Shown piece after piece: positions 1 to 10,589 of a stretch of DNA of 64,000 bases. Under the pieces are notes generated by a model that was not told the DNA's origin, searched no databases, and worked only from the letters and a program-made list of their open reading frames with translations. Origin of the DNA: Athripsodes cinereus (lineage: Eukaryota; Arthropoda; Insecta; Trichoptera; Leptoceridae); contig OX388322.1 in assembly GCA_947579605.1 (NCBI GenBank), positions 248,001 to 312,000 of the forward strand, given 5' to 3'. Made by a program: the position numbers and the translations under genes. Each line of letters starts with the position of its first letter. Position 1 is the first letter of the stretch.

Positions 1-59
1 TGCTAGGTAAATTTGAAGAATCCAACGTTATTACAAATGCCCTAAAAAACACCTCAAGA

Positions 60-115
60 AAATTGGGTAACTCCAATGTTAGTATTTACAACGCTGCAAA
101 TTGGGTAACTCCACC
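60..115. repeat. Paired AAATTGGGTAACTCCA motif
   Basis: Two copies of AATTGGGTAACTCCA about 35 bases apart. The same motif recurs at 2169-2186 and 2223-2241, and inverted at 2401-2416. This spaced reuse suggests the subterminal repeat of one transposon family. The whole 60-2416 stretch could be one decayed element, but this is not demonstrated. Confidence 0.4.
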
Positions 116-589
116 ATTCTGTATGGAGACTTGCGAGAGATAGGTTGTGTATTAGGAATATTTTACAAAAAAGTGGTTTTGGATATCTTATCCTGTAAAA
201 AAATGTTAGATAACTGTAACCATAAGTATCAGCTTTATTTTCTTAAAATTTTTAAAGTTTTTTTTTATCATTTGCTCCTTATGTGATGTAGTTAATATGT
301 AAGGTACTCACATTTTAAATAATGCAACTTTTGCAAGAGCTACTACGGGGAATTTAATTATTACTGGATATGTTTGCGCACAAATTTTGAAGCTGATTTA
401 CTAATATTGTATTGTTTTTTAACACATATTATATTATTTTTTAGTCAAATAAAAAATCTAGGTTTTAATACTTAAATAAACGACTTTATTTTTTGATATA
501 TTAGGATTTGTTGAATCATGATTATTTTTAAATAAGCTCAAAATCCGAAGAACTGAACGTGTATCTACATACATTACCTACTTATCATA
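116..589. other. No recognised feature
   Basis: AT-rich sequence. A 61-codon ORF at 101-286 has low-complexity hydrophobic composition and no recognisable domain. I see no gene, RNA or clear repeat here. Confidence 0.6.
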
Positions 590-752
590 AGTTTAATTTC
601 TCGACCGACGGTTCTTGGTGGAAGTTCATATTAATAATTTTTAAAATGAAACACGATATATAGTTATTCCACTATTGACATTATTTATTTTGCGAGCCGG
701 CTTTCAAGAGCTTCCGCTCTCATCGTCAGGCAAAAGTGAAATGTTTACTCAT
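590..752 (+). mobile_element. MITE family A, copy 1
   Basis: Begins with the terminal sequence around CGACCGACGGTTCTTGGTGG and continues into a core reading GCGAGCCGGCTTTCAAGAGC then CTCATCGTCAGGC. The same terminus lies inverted at the right end of a second copy (13664-13840), so each copy keeps a different end of what was probably a TIR element. A diverged relative lies at 32957-33150. Confidence 0.55.
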
Positions 753-957
753 CATTTTATAGATGAATAGCAGACTAAAGACTATGGTTAAATTAGTAAC
801 TGAAAATTGAAGGAGTGAAGAAAATCGTATGAGTGAAACAAATCCCAGAAATCATGATTTTCTACAAATTTATCAAAGACAATTCGAATTTTTATAATGG
901 AATTGGCCCATCATATTACTTGATAGTGGTAATCTTGCAGAAATCCAAAATATAAAT

Positions 958-1168
958 ACCTACTGATGATAATAATTTAGATAATAATGCGACACAAGGG
1001 ATATTGTTAGATGCACAGGCTAATGCTATTGATCATAATATTGCAACAGAGAAGGGCAGCATAAGAGTCAACATCTCGTTAGTCCCATATTCAGAACATT
1101 CAGATTCTGATGAAAACTCTGAGACTTCTCTTGGAAAAAGGATGAATCATGGAGTAATAAAAATTTAA
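958..1168 (+). pseudogene. Possible degenerate coding fragment, unrecognised
   Basis: About 70 open codons without a start, containing an acidic serine-rich run (EHSDSDENSETS). It lies between copies of the GGGTAACTCC motif and could be a remnant of that element's protein. I do not recognise the family, and it may be chance. Confidence 0.2.
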
Positions 1169-1196
1169 AATTCAAATTTAAAAAATCAAAAAGAGG

Positions 1197-1386
1197 TGTG
1201 ATAAACTCGCCCTCTGTATATTATTATTATTATTTATAAGATTACGGCAACACAACCCGATTTGTGCCAAGTACTTACAATATTTTAGGAAGATGTCACG
1301 TAATATTAGGCATCAATTTATAAGATAATAAAATTTCTTTTTGCGGATTTTAAAATCTTGATATATACAGAGAGGGCATCAGTGTG
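1197..1386. mobile_element. Small element with imperfect inverted ends
   Basis: The left end around CGCCCTCTGTATAT pairs with ATATACAGAGAGGGC at the right (1362-1386). The inner part is AT-rich with an ATT run. No coding capacity. The arms are imperfect and no target duplication was established. Confidence 0.35.
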
Positions 1387-1474
1387 CAAGAGGTAAGACA
1401 CTTTGATCGGATACTGGACTTCAGCTATCTCATAATACAAGTCGTAAGAGTCTCTTATTGGGCAACCGACCTCT

Positions 1475-1575
1475 GTATATTGATCACACCTAATTTGAAA
1501 GCATTTTTTTTATAAAATTGTATATATTGTGATCAATGTACAGTAAAGAATGAATGAATAAATAAATAAATTGCC
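1475..1575 (+). mobile_element. LINE-like 3' tail G, copy 1
   Basis: The segment ends in AATGTACAGTAAAGAATGAA and AAT/AAAT repeats. The same end (ATGTACAGTAAAGAATAAAT) occurs at 61336-61440, with diverged minus-strand copies at 4342-4395 and 29938-29990. This is typical of a 5'-truncated LINE 3' UTR. Confidence 0.45.
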
Positions 1576-1796
1576 TCAAAGGAAGAAAAGCCTTGGCCCA
1601 AAAAATATTGTCTGCTTAAATAATCTAAACGAGACTGAAAATATCTTCACGAAAATGGACTCAGGACTACCACGATATCTAAAATAATGCTCCACACGAA
1701 TTATTATTTTCACATTTTGTCACTCTTCATTATTTTTGTCTAGCTATCAACGAGCATATCTCTAAAGGTGCAACTTTTTTGTTCAACTATGTTCAA

Positions 1797-2062
1797 CTCC
1801 GTGATACAGGATAGACGATGTTCCAGGCTGGGTAATATCCTGAAAAGGCTAATTGGCCAAAAAGAGCACCGGTCTTCCGTCCGCAAGGATTCGTCAGCCC
1901 GTGATTTCCCTCTTTCACAATACACCGTTCTTATAACGACAACAGCAGAGCGCAGGAAATATCGTAGAAAGAGGTGACGCAATTGGCACAGAGTCGCTCT
2001 GAATGGAGGAGGCTGGTTTCTGCCCTGTCCTCCCGAGAGGAGCATTGATGATGATGATGATG
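1797..2062 (+). mobile_element. LINE C (RTE-like) 3' fragment
   Basis: Corresponds to the C-terminal end of the LINE C protein seen best at 53236-53502 (WLGHVLRMPNDSW ... EEVTRLAQRRSEWRR ... SREE), followed by ATGATGATGATGATG as the retroposition tail. The reading frame is broken here, so this is a dead 5'-truncated copy. Other copies lie at 14636, 31455, 46484, 49488 and 53872. Confidence 0.7.
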
Positions 2063-2167
2063 TTGAAGTATTTATCCTATATATATTACTTCAATTTAAT
2101 TTGATTTTCATATAAAACACTTTAAAAATAACATTATTATGAGACCAAACAGTATACAATACTTATA

Positions 2168-2416
2168 GGCAAATTGGGTAACTCCATCAATTATAGCATT
2201 TATTTTACAAAATCTATCACAGAAAATTAGGTAACTCCAAAAAAAGGCTACAAAACCATTATAAACATAATTATGTCATGGTTATTGTGTTACGAACATG
2301 TATCTACATCATGTAGATATTTTAGAATAAGGAAAATAATAATAATAATATGCATAACAAAAATATTTAGTTTTTTGTCCGCCCTGTAAAGTAGCTATTT
2401 TGGAGTTACCCAATCT
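2168..2416. mobile_element. Candidate MITE with GGGTAACTCC ends
   Basis: GCAAATTGGGTAACTCCA at the left faces TGGAGTTACCCAATCTGC at the right in inverted orientation, with a further direct copy at 2223-2241. AT-rich and non-coding. The spacing of the paired left motifs resembles that at 60-115. Confidence 0.45.
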
Positions 2417-3007
2417 GCGAATTAAGGTATCGAAATGGCATATCTCATCGCTAGTTTTTCATATGCTCTTAATATATTTCGGCAATTTGATAATGTAGTG
2501 CAACATGGTGTTTTCTCTGAAATATTATGCTATAGTTAATAAATTCCTGAAATTTGTTAAACATAAATATTTCATTTTCAGTAGGTACAAAATATTGTGT
2601 TCACGATACATAAATATTATAAAAAATTTCAGTAATATCAGGTCTTTCACGTTTTTGTGTTTTACGAGGTCATATATCTCACATACATAAATATACTCAT
2701 ATACTAGTCAGTAACTTCATTGTGTATTTTCCAACTTATTACAACAATACATATGGATTGTGTTGAACGACAATATTCTAAGTGAAACAAACCTCAAAGT
2801 GAGGTAATGAATTCACTTCGTTGACATAAACTTTCGACGTCTTACGTCTATAGGTACTTCTGAACATGTAAAAATTCAGCTTATGAAATCGCTTCCGATT
2901 GTGTCATCCTATTCGTGCTATTATAAATAAGACATTAGTTCATGATTAATGTCATACCTTTAGATTCTACGATAAATTTCTAATGCAGATGGCTACATCA
3001 GTGATCA
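2417..3007. other. No recognised feature
   Basis: AT-rich sequence without a recognisable gene, RNA or repeat. The 61-codon ORF at 2505-2690 is low complexity. Confidence 0.6.
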
Positions 3008-3113
3008 CCTCATGTGGGCCCCCCAAACAAACTCAAAGCCATACAGAGGATAATCTACAATATGACTCATTGTCTGCTGGTATTCTGAGCCACAATCACA
3101 TTCAGAACTAGAT
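3008..3113 (-). mobile_element. LINE C-terminal zinc-knuckle fragment
   Basis: The reverse strand encodes SECDCGSEYQQTMSHIVDYP and a short tail to a stop. This matches the cysteine/histidine C-terminal pattern of non-LTR retrotransposon polyproteins and resembles CDCGETQNMTHLLNCPL in the intact LINE at 56438-59506, though it is a different subfamily. Only about 35 codons survive. Confidence 0.6.
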
Positions 3114-4341
3114 CTGAGTGTAAATCTGCCAATTAAATGTATTACATATGCGTATTATAAAAACTTGGTTAGCTTATTTAATACATTCATTGCATTTTCA
3201 AAAAGATGTATGTGCGCACATTTGTATTTAGGCATACTCATTAAAAAGTTTTCATTAGGGCTATAAAATTGATTTTCGTACTTTTTATTGGCATGTGATA
3301 TTATTCTTTAAGTATTGAATTTAAATACTTGATACTAAGAATCACTTTATAAAATTGTTCTGATGTCATTATAAGCAGTTTATTCTAGAAATGTCAAAAT
3401 ATTTATAAATTCACATACCTACCCCTTTTTGAATTGTCAAGGACTATACATTTCGTGAGGCCCCTTTTCTTACGGGGTAGATAGAAATGATCATGCTTTA
3501 TTTATTCGTTTTTTGCTTTAACAACATTCACACAGTTTCCTACGCATGGTCTCTTATTCATTGCATCCAGCATAATTATATCCATTTTTGAGAAGTTGGT
3601 AAGTGTTAGTCAAATTGATAATCGTAATCTAATCATTTGAAACTTGTGCTATTATTTATTCTCTTAGACATGTATAAACTCGTTTTTCAGCATATATTTA
3701 TTTATTTGAATCAAAACTTAAGCTCATTTTTTTTTTAATTTTGTGAGTTGAAACATTGTTTCATTACAAGACACATGTACCAATAAGTGCAATAAATTGT
3801 TAACACGTACATACTTCTCTTGTAAACTGTTCATGATCATATTTTAACACCACCGTGTTTTTAGCTTTAGCTACAGTGTGTAATTTTATATAATATGATT
3901 ATAGAATGTTTCCTTCAAGCGCACCTGTTTTTCATTTTCTTTATTGGCTCACATTATGGGTGTGAAAGGTAACAAGTCATACAAAAATATATAACAATAT
4001 AATATGTAGCTCAATTTTCTATCAGCTGATAAATCGCCTGTAAAATAGTAGCAGCCGCAACTACTCATAAAGAATCTGCATATTAAAACTCGGATTACCT
4101 GACGTGTCTTAAATGAAAAATAAATTGTTATTTCTATTTAAATAAATTATTATATTAATCCCAAACCATTTTTGGTAAAAGATAAATTGAAAAAAAAAAA
4201 CAGTTTGTAGTTAACTTCCAAATGACTTTATTAACTTCGCTTACTAGTATTTGGAAACTCTTGACTCCATCATCAGGTGATTCGAAAAAAGTTTTTTTCC
4301 AATTTGGTATACAAAAAAAAAATATTTTTATAATTTTATTA
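3114..4341. other. No recognised gene; AT-rich
   Basis: No supportable gene. At 4200-4290 there is a repeat-like stretch ending CCATCATCAGG, a motif also present in MITE A and other small palindromic elements, but its boundaries are unclear. Confidence 0.5.
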
Positions 4342-4395
4342 ATTTATTTATTTATTTTATTCTTCACTTTACATTGTTTACAATAATACAAATTA
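4342..4395 (-). mobile_element. LINE-like 3' tail G, minus copy
   Basis: On the reverse strand it reads AATGTAAAGTGAAGAATAAA followed by AAT/AAAT repeats, like the tails at 1475-1575 and 61336-61440. A short truncated 3' end. Confidence 0.35.
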
Positions 4396-4489
4396 ACATA
4401 TAAAATATCATTAATTAATTAATTAACATAAATTAATAAATAAATACATATTCAATATTATATTTAAATTTTAAATTTTATTTTTATAT

Positions 4490-4630
4490 TCTTCTTCTTT
4501 ACGTGTCTTGTCGGGTTCCCCCAACGTTGGGCGACCACAAGGGAAAAACCTTTTCTATTCTGGACATCACGAAACAGCTACTCCACAATTCTCATCCCGG
4601 TCCACTCCCGAATGTTCTTAAGCTAGAAAA
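4490..4630 (-). mobile_element. LINE D (RTE clade) 3' fragment
   Basis: The reverse strand matches the C-terminal end of LINE D: a WLRNIREWTG-like segment, an FRAAQDR-like segment, then the NVGG(T) end and AAGAAGAAG tail. Better copies lie at 36140-36700 (minus) and 50345-50535 (plus). This copy is frameshifted and 5'-truncated. Confidence 0.65.
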
Positions 4631-4636
4631 GACACT

Positions 4637-4875
4637 TTTTTTTATTATTATTATGATTTTTTAAAGAAGTATCTGGGTGTTTGTTAAAAATCCAAATACA
4701 ACTTCATACACCTTTCACAGTGAGTTAAAAGCTTGTGTCGTGAAAGAAGAGTTTGTCGGTACCTGGGATCGAACAGTGCACCTCTTGTATATGAGACCTC
4801 TAGGCTACCTACTACTACTACTATATCATCACGGCATATCCCACAAGTGGGGTAGCCAGCAGGCTACCGACGAAC
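4637..4875 (-). mobile_element. SINE B (tRNA-derived), interrupted
   Basis: Minus-strand SINE B: poly(T) at the left (its 3' poly(A)), then an AACCCAGATA-type 3' end, the conserved CGTGAAAG/AAGCTTTTA body, a B-box-like sequence (complement of GGGATCGAAC), and the head complementary to GTTCGTCGGTAGCC. The head is split by a 51-bp SINE A tail at 4810-4860. Pol III transcription is expected from the family type and is not shown here. Confidence 0.75.
4810..4860 (-). mobile_element. SINE A 3' tail nested in SINE B
   Basis: Contains TACTACTACTACTA, CATCACGGCATATCCC and ACAAGTGGGGTAGCC, the reverse complement of the SINE A 3' end. It is flanked by an exact 8-bp duplication, AGGCTACC (4802-4809 and 4861-4868), which splits the SINE B A-box region. 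A very short, severely 5'-truncated insertion. Confidence 0.8.
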
Positions 4876-5051
4876 TCATTTTATGATTTACTCAGAATCC
4901 GGTGCTTTACCTTCAAACCAGGCGAGGAATATTTCTAGTCAAGCAAAACGTTTTAATAATCTTTTTTAGAATAAGATTTGACAGTAGAAATAACATTTAA
5001 ACCTTTTTTGTAAAGAAAAATAAAAAATAGTAAACTTTTTATTATTATTTG
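4876..5051. other. No recognised feature
   Basis: AT-rich spacer without a recognisable feature. Confidence 0.5.
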
Positions 5052-5467
5052 ATAAGGTGACTAACCGTCTTCCATTTGCAAAGACAGTGATTCTTTTAGA
5101 GTTTTGTCATTCCTTGATAAACTTCCAGGTCTTCCTTTACAAGTCTGCAAAATTTTCTTATCAAGGATATCAATAAATATTTCGAATTCCTATACCTACT
5201 ACATGAAATATGATACCCAAATGAAAGACCCTTACTTTTAAAAACTCGACCAAATCATCATATTTGCGGAATGTAAGATTTAAAAAAAATAAAGATGGAT
5301 CAAAACCACATAATTTAATTTCATTAAATATTATTTGAAAAAACGACCGTCCTCCTTTTCATTGAAATTATTCTTTAACAAAACCGAGAAGATTGTGTAA
5401 TATTTCAAATTCCTATACCAAATCTAGAAAAAGTTTTCCTTTTTGCTGGAAAAATTTGGTCACCTTA
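5052..5467. mobile_element. Candidate TIR element
   Basis: TAAGGTGACTAACCGTC at the left faces ATTTGGTCACCTTA at the right. Internally the halves resemble one another, for example ATTTCGAATTCCTATACC and ATTTCAAATTCCTATACC in direct orientation. Non-coding. A target duplication is not convincing. Confidence 0.4.
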
Positions 5468-6489
5468 TTGTTGAGAAAGTTATATTTTTAAGTAGTTTAT
5501 TTCATGCGTTCATTTTGAAGCACTATTTACTTTTCAAGCGATAAAGCATTGTTAGGGTCTATCATTATTTTTGTTGAGGAAACTTTATAGACGAATAAAT
5601 TAAGCTTATTTTTCTAATAATAATATGTAAGTACGTTGCTATGGTTTGTCTTTCGTATGACTTCGACCTTTTGCTAGAGAATATTTTATAACATTCACTA
5701 TCATAATAATATTATTTAAGGCTTCTATAGTCTGTTTACTTTACGTTGTTATGATAAACGTCTAAAGTGATCGATTAATAATATAATATTGAAATATTTG
5801 TATCGTTTGGAAACATAGCCAATTTGAATAAATTAAAATGTGTATGCAAGATTAATCTGATAATCTCAACTGGAGAGACGCAAAAACGCGCAAAATAATA
5901 TTTTGAAATGAGAAAAGTGTCCCTATACTATACAGACTATGTTGAGTGATCACTTTAAGTATCCATGAACGATAATATTTATTATAACTTTGCTATGAGA
6001 ATTTGGAACAACCTCTTCAAGGATTTTAGGTCCTCTTCATCTATTGGCACATTTAAATATAATGAGAAACCCCACCATCAATCTCTCATAAACAACTCAC
6101 CATCTCTTTAATAGAACTCACTTATATAGATATATATGTACGTATAGCTTTATGGTTGGGAATACTTATATTTTTATACTTATCTTTATATAGGTACTTT
6201 TTTTATTAGGTATATTCTATTACTTATCTTGTACCTAATTCTGTTTTATATGTCCAATGCATTCTATAACACTTAATCCAAGCTCATTCAGGGCTTAAAC
6301 ATGTTAATCAAACATTGTATTAGGTTTACTGTAAGACATTGGCTCAAGGTAATATTTACAACTTATATAAAAAAAAATATTTTTTTACATAAAGTGTAAC
6401 TAATTTATATTGACCGGTTTTTCTTCTCCAATTATCAAAATATTGGCCTACCAATGGAGTTTTTTTGTGAACATCAATTTCTATTTTTT
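5468..6489. other. No recognised gene; AT-rich
   Basis: No supportable gene, RNA or repeat. AT-rich intergenic or intronic sequence. Confidence 0.6.
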
Positions 6490-6560
6490 TTAGGGTTGAC
6501 TGGAAGACGTTGCTCAGCAACAAGTCTGCCTTTTGGCCTTATTTTGTTAATTATTACGTT
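6490..6560 (+). mobile_element. LINE tail E hairpin segment, plus copy
   Basis: GGTTGACTGGAAGACGTTGC followed by AACAAGTCTGCCTTTTG forms a short stem. Its reverse complement is recognisable at 38189-38230 (AAGGCGGACTTATTTC ... CTTCCAGTCAGC) and in the nested insertion at 44468-44612. This is a conserved stretch of a LINE 3' UTR. Confidence 0.45.
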
Positions 6561-6826
6561 TTGTAATGTTGTTCATATTTATGTTAAATTATGGTCAGTA
6601 AATATTTATTTGTTTATTTTATATCAAATCCCAAATTTATTCAGATCTACCATCTAAATGATAGCATTATTCTCCAGTACAGATTATCATATTTTTTGTC
6701 AGTTGCATGCTATGATGGCCATTAAAACAAATAATAAAAAATATCCTATACATTATAAAGTAGGTATTTCTGTACTTTTCTCGAAAACGAATATTAATAA
6801 ATGGGCAAAATGAAAATGAAGATAAA

Positions 6827-6977
6827 TATACCATCACGGCATATCCAGAAATGGGAAAACCAGGGGAACTAATGCATGTTATAAACATGCTAGTTGTCTT
6901 TCCTAAGTCAAAAAATATGACATTAAGGATGGGTGGCGCGCCTCATCGCAGAATTGTCGATGTCACGAACACCTTCA
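6827..6977 (-). mobile_element. SINE A copy, degenerate
   Basis: Tail ATACCATCACGGCATATCC, then diverged GCATGTTATAAACATGC stem, then AAGGATGGGTGG and CTCATCGCAGAATT, all in SINE A order on the reverse strand. The TAG tail is lost and the 5' end is truncated. Confidence 0.7.
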
Positions 6978-7393
6978 ATATGAATGAAGGCAATCAAATT
7001 AATTTAATTATAAAATAAGCTTATTAGTTCACTAATTGAAACTTTGTAGAATTATCTATTTTAAGGCATTCATTCAAAACTGTCGTCGAAAATAGAATAA
7101 TTCCACTTGAAAACTCAACATTTAATTATTTATAGATTAATTTGGTTAATGTACATAATTATAAAATGATATTAAGTTTTTGACTAAAGCTTTACGGCTT
7201 ACCTTTGAAAATAAAAGTATAATAAGCTCATATGTAGGTGTTAATAACAAGACGTAGAAAAGCTATCCTAGGTAGATTTGAAATAGACACACTTTGAGAC
7301 AAAAATCAAAACTAAAATTTCAAACAAAAGTATAAGAGAATATTTTTTTTTATTTATTTTGAAGAGCAAACACTGTGAAAGTTCGTCAAAATT
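6978..7393. other. No recognised feature
   Basis: AT-rich sequence with no recognisable gene or repeat. Confidence 0.6.
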
Positions 7394-7759
7394 TAATATT
7401 TGTTTTGATTAAATTAGAACACTATGTCCTTCACTTAAAGTATTATATACTTCCATAAGTTCACTGTGTCGGTGTTTAGGTAGTAGAATTCCATATCGAA
7501 ATAAATAAAACAAGCGTTTTATTCTACTATTGATTGAGACGTCCTCATAAGACGAAAGACGTCTCTCTTATAAATTAAATCAATAGTAGACTAAAACGCT
7601 TGTTTTATTTATTTCGATACTTCCATAAGCTTTTTGGGCTACGTTCATTCTCAGTGAAAAATACTTCTGAGGATGTACGTAGTCTGAGAAGTTCATAAAA
7701 AATATATAATTCTTTAAGTGAAAGACACAGTGTTCTAATTAAATCAAATCAAATATTTA
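7394..7759. mobile_element. Foldback/MITE carrying a nested foldback
   Basis: Outer arms: AATATTTGTTTTGATTAAAT...AGAACACTATGTCC at the left is complementary to GACACAGTGTTCTAATTAAA...CAAATATTT at the right. Removing the insertion at 7460-7616 leaves an inner stem around GCTACGTTCATTCTCAG and CTGAGGATGTACGTAG. Non-coding; a snap-back element. Confidence 0.7.
7460..7616 (+). mobile_element. Nested hairpin element with 13-bp TSD
   Basis: Flanked by exact 13-bp repeats ATACTTCCATAAG (7447-7459 and 7617-7629). It begins TTCACTGTGTCGGTGTTTAG, then GTAGTAGAATTCCA, then a hairpin with arms CGAAATAAATAAAACAAGCG and its complement around GACGAAAGACGTCTCTC. The same head and GACGAAAGACGTCTCTC core occur at 33665-33857, so these are one family. 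Confidence 0.75.
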
Positions 7760-7769
7760 TGTTTTAGTG

Positions 7770-7836
7770 TATTATTATTATTATTTGGATGATTTGTAAA
7801 GCGCCGTTTTGTGAAAAAAAATCCACCTCAAGGGTT
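7770..7836 (-). mobile_element. L2/CR1-like LINE 3' tail
   Basis: ATTATTATTATTATTTGGAT then GTAAAGCGCCGTTTTGTG matches the 3' UTR end of the LINE at 43651-44725 on the same strand. Only the terminal 65 bases are present, a strongly 5'-truncated insertion. Confidence 0.7.
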
Positions 7837-9090
7837 AATTTTTTTTAAAAGATATTAGTGTTTATAGTTTGTGTGCCTAAGATTCTAATAGCTGTAAAGG
7901 TCTGATTGGCGAAGTTTTCATCTTAATATTTTAGTTTGTATCCTTCAGTTGAATTAATTACCATTCTTTTAGAATAGTTATAAGATACAGATAAACTTTT
8001 TGTTTGTTTATTGTGTGCAATAAGTTTTCTGAATAGCCCAATCGCTTTGAAAGCGAGAATAAACCTTGTGAATATTGAATAAACTCAAAAAAAAAATACA
8101 AAATAACAAAGCCTTACCAGAATACACAATTATCTTTTAAGATTTGTATGGAAAAAAAAATATGGTGGTCAGTAACTTAATGGTTGCTTTGGAATCACAA
8201 TTGAATCATCCAAAATTTCTTTCTTAACCTATCCCACCTTCACAATACAAGCTATTGGTTAGTCTATGGGTGTTTGGGGTGTATTTGGGTGATTATTCTG
8301 AAAACAATGTTGACTAAAACTATTTTTAATCCAATGTCTTAAAATATTATATTGACTTAAGTTTGTTGTTTATAATGTAAAAAATATTCAGTTTGTTGTG
8401 TAAATATAAATTTCTTTTTATTTCAGGTTAAAGCAGTAATCTTGGAGCTTTCGAGGCTGATCTGTTATCTAAGCTGAGGGCTTTTCTACATTCACTCAAC
8501 CGGTAATTGTTACCTACAACTACTTCCTTCTAGTTAATTTCTAGATTTATGTGAATAAGATAATAATACTTTATATTATAAACGTTTCTATTAGCGAGCT
8601 TTCAACATTGTGGCGTTATAGCGTGTAAAACATTCGACACGGCACCGCGCTCAATGGATGTAATCATTTAAGCTCATTCATAAGATTAATAAAATGTGTT
8701 TGGTGAAATATAATTACTTAACGATAAAAGTATATTACTTATTGTTAATTTGATGTGTAATTATAAGTCAATTTACTTATATATGACAATTGTCGTTGCG
8801 TTATACTTACATAAGTGTACAGTTACATATTTCCATAAATATTTAATTTCTATAGACGAATGTTAATTAATGTGAATAATGCTATGCTATTGTACCTTCT
8901 ACAGTGTTGTCAGATATAAATGTATGAAATTTCAATTAAATAATCAAATATACATCTGATGATGCAATTTCATTGAATACGGTTTTGACAGATGAACTCT
9001 CTTACAACCGTTAAGCAATTAAAGACCATATATTTCAACATCTCAAGAGAGGGAGCTGATGAAAAAATTATCTTTGACAAAATATTGCTT
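7837..9090. other. Mostly unassigned; one exon-like segment
   Basis: No clear repeat. At 8427-8502 a segment is bounded by a good acceptor (TTTTTATTTCAG) and a donor-like G|GTAATT. All three forward frames contain stops, so at best it would be a non-coding or terminal exon. The rest is featureless AT-rich sequence. Confidence 0.4.
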
Positions 9091-9483
9091 TATAACATAA
9101 CATAACATGCATAGACAATTCACACAGATCGAGCTAGTCCCTAAGATATGAATCTTGTATTACGGGTACTAACGCCATGATACACATATTATATACAATA
9201 CACTTAACATATATATATGTAACACCCAGACCCAGGACAATATGTTGAAAAAGCTTTATTTGTCGGATATTTCAAGAATCCAAGGACTCCTATTTATCCG
9301 TTTAGGTGACAATTTATTTATATTTCAAATATCTCTAGTCTAGTACCACTATGCCAGTGTAATTATGTATGTAGACCCAGGACAATTCGAAAAACGTCAT
9401 TCTTGACTTTGCCCTGACCGGGAATCAAACCCGGGGCCTCGTGACTCAAAGGCAAGAGCGTTACCTTCGCGCCAACCCGGCCG
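9091..9483 (-). mobile_element. SINE C (tRNA-derived), interrupted
   Basis: Minus-strand SINE. The left end is the 3' tail (ATAACATAACATAACAT); the right end is the tRNA-like head, whose reverse complement gives CGGGTTGGCGCGAAGG near the start and a B-box-like GGGTTTGATTCCC. The body is shared with 27892-28145, 35532-35658, 45028-45093 and 62836-62927. A 131-bp insertion lies at 9242-9372. Confidence 0.8.
9242..9372. mobile_element. 131-bp insertion in SINE C with 14-bp TSD
   Basis: Flanked by AGACCCAGGACAAT at 9228-9241 and 9373-9386, which is single-copy in uninterrupted SINE C. The insert contains AAGGACTCCTATTTATCCG and GGTGACAATTTATTTATATT. I do not recognise its family. The duplication length suits LINE-machinery insertion. 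Confidence 0.7.
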
Positions 9484-10455
9484 TCAATTTTTATTGCCTT
9501 AGTGCACAAGTAGTAGAATTCCAAAATTGTGTTAAATTAAATAAGCATTATCTTCAACTTTATATTAACTAACACGAGAATGATGTCTTTATCGACATCT
9601 AGAGTTAAATTTCTTCACACCTTCAAGTAAAATATCGTATATCAATAACTAATTCATTCTCCACATTATGTATTCATAAATGTTCGTTGCATCTTTAGTT
9701 TAAGAAAACAAGTGCGAGGGAAGCATTTAGCATTTTACTCTACATTCCCACACTCACTCACTTAGTAAAGCATGCAAACAAACCTCCATATTATGTACAT
9801 ATAACATATGTATAAACTTTCAAAATGAGGAGCAAGCAGAATACATAATCACTTCCGATCTTCCTTCAGACTCACCAGTCGTAGTACAATCTATTTCTCT
9901 ACCACAGCAAATTCTCTGTTTGCAGAGTTCCTCTTTTGGAGCGTTGATGCGCCGCACTCCCTTAAGAAATTCAATTTTAAAATTATTAATATATTTATTT
10001 TGTCTTTAACAATTCTTCAAAAATAGTTTTTTTCGACATCTGAGATATCTGGGTGTGATATGAAGCTCTCTTCAATGTTATCGTGGATGAAAATCTTGAA
10101 GAAAATCGATTTTTTTCTATTTGAAGGTATTTTTTTACAATTCCACTGTACTTTCACTAATGCAACCAAGCAACCGTATCTGTTCTCTATAACACCAGAC
10201 ACATTTCCTTCAGACATAAACCAAACTCATCAACTGTGCTTTTGTTGCATAAAAGTAAACTCACATACAAAGATAGACAAACGTTCTTATAATATTATAT
10301 ATAGAATATTATAAAGAAACTGGAAGATTGAAATGTATAATACTGACATGGATAGTACGGAGAATGCTCTTCACATTACGAGATTTGATTATTTTATTTT
10401 CTTAATTTTCCCTAAATATATCGCATTTTATAATTTTTGTTGACACAAAGAAAAA
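9484..10455. other. No recognised gene
   Basis: Includes a less AT-rich stretch at 9830-9990 with no convincing ORF, and an 84-codon ORF at 10060-10314 without recognisable domains. Nothing supportable. Confidence 0.5.
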
Positions 10456-10519
10456 GCTTGCATTTTTTACATACAACTGGTCTGCCAGCTATTTCTTCAT
10501 TGAGATATGCCGTGATGTA
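10456..10519 (+). mobile_element. SINE A 3' fragment
   Basis: GCATTTTTTACATACAACTG GTCTGCC and GATATGCCGTGATG follow the SINE A 3' order on the plus strand, with decay of the CCCACTTGTGGG palindrome. Confidence 0.55.
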
Positions 10520-10589
10520 AAATAGTAACTATTGTAGTTGGAATGTAGTTTCAAATTTAAGCTTTTTAGTGTGAGAAGTGCTTTATAAC

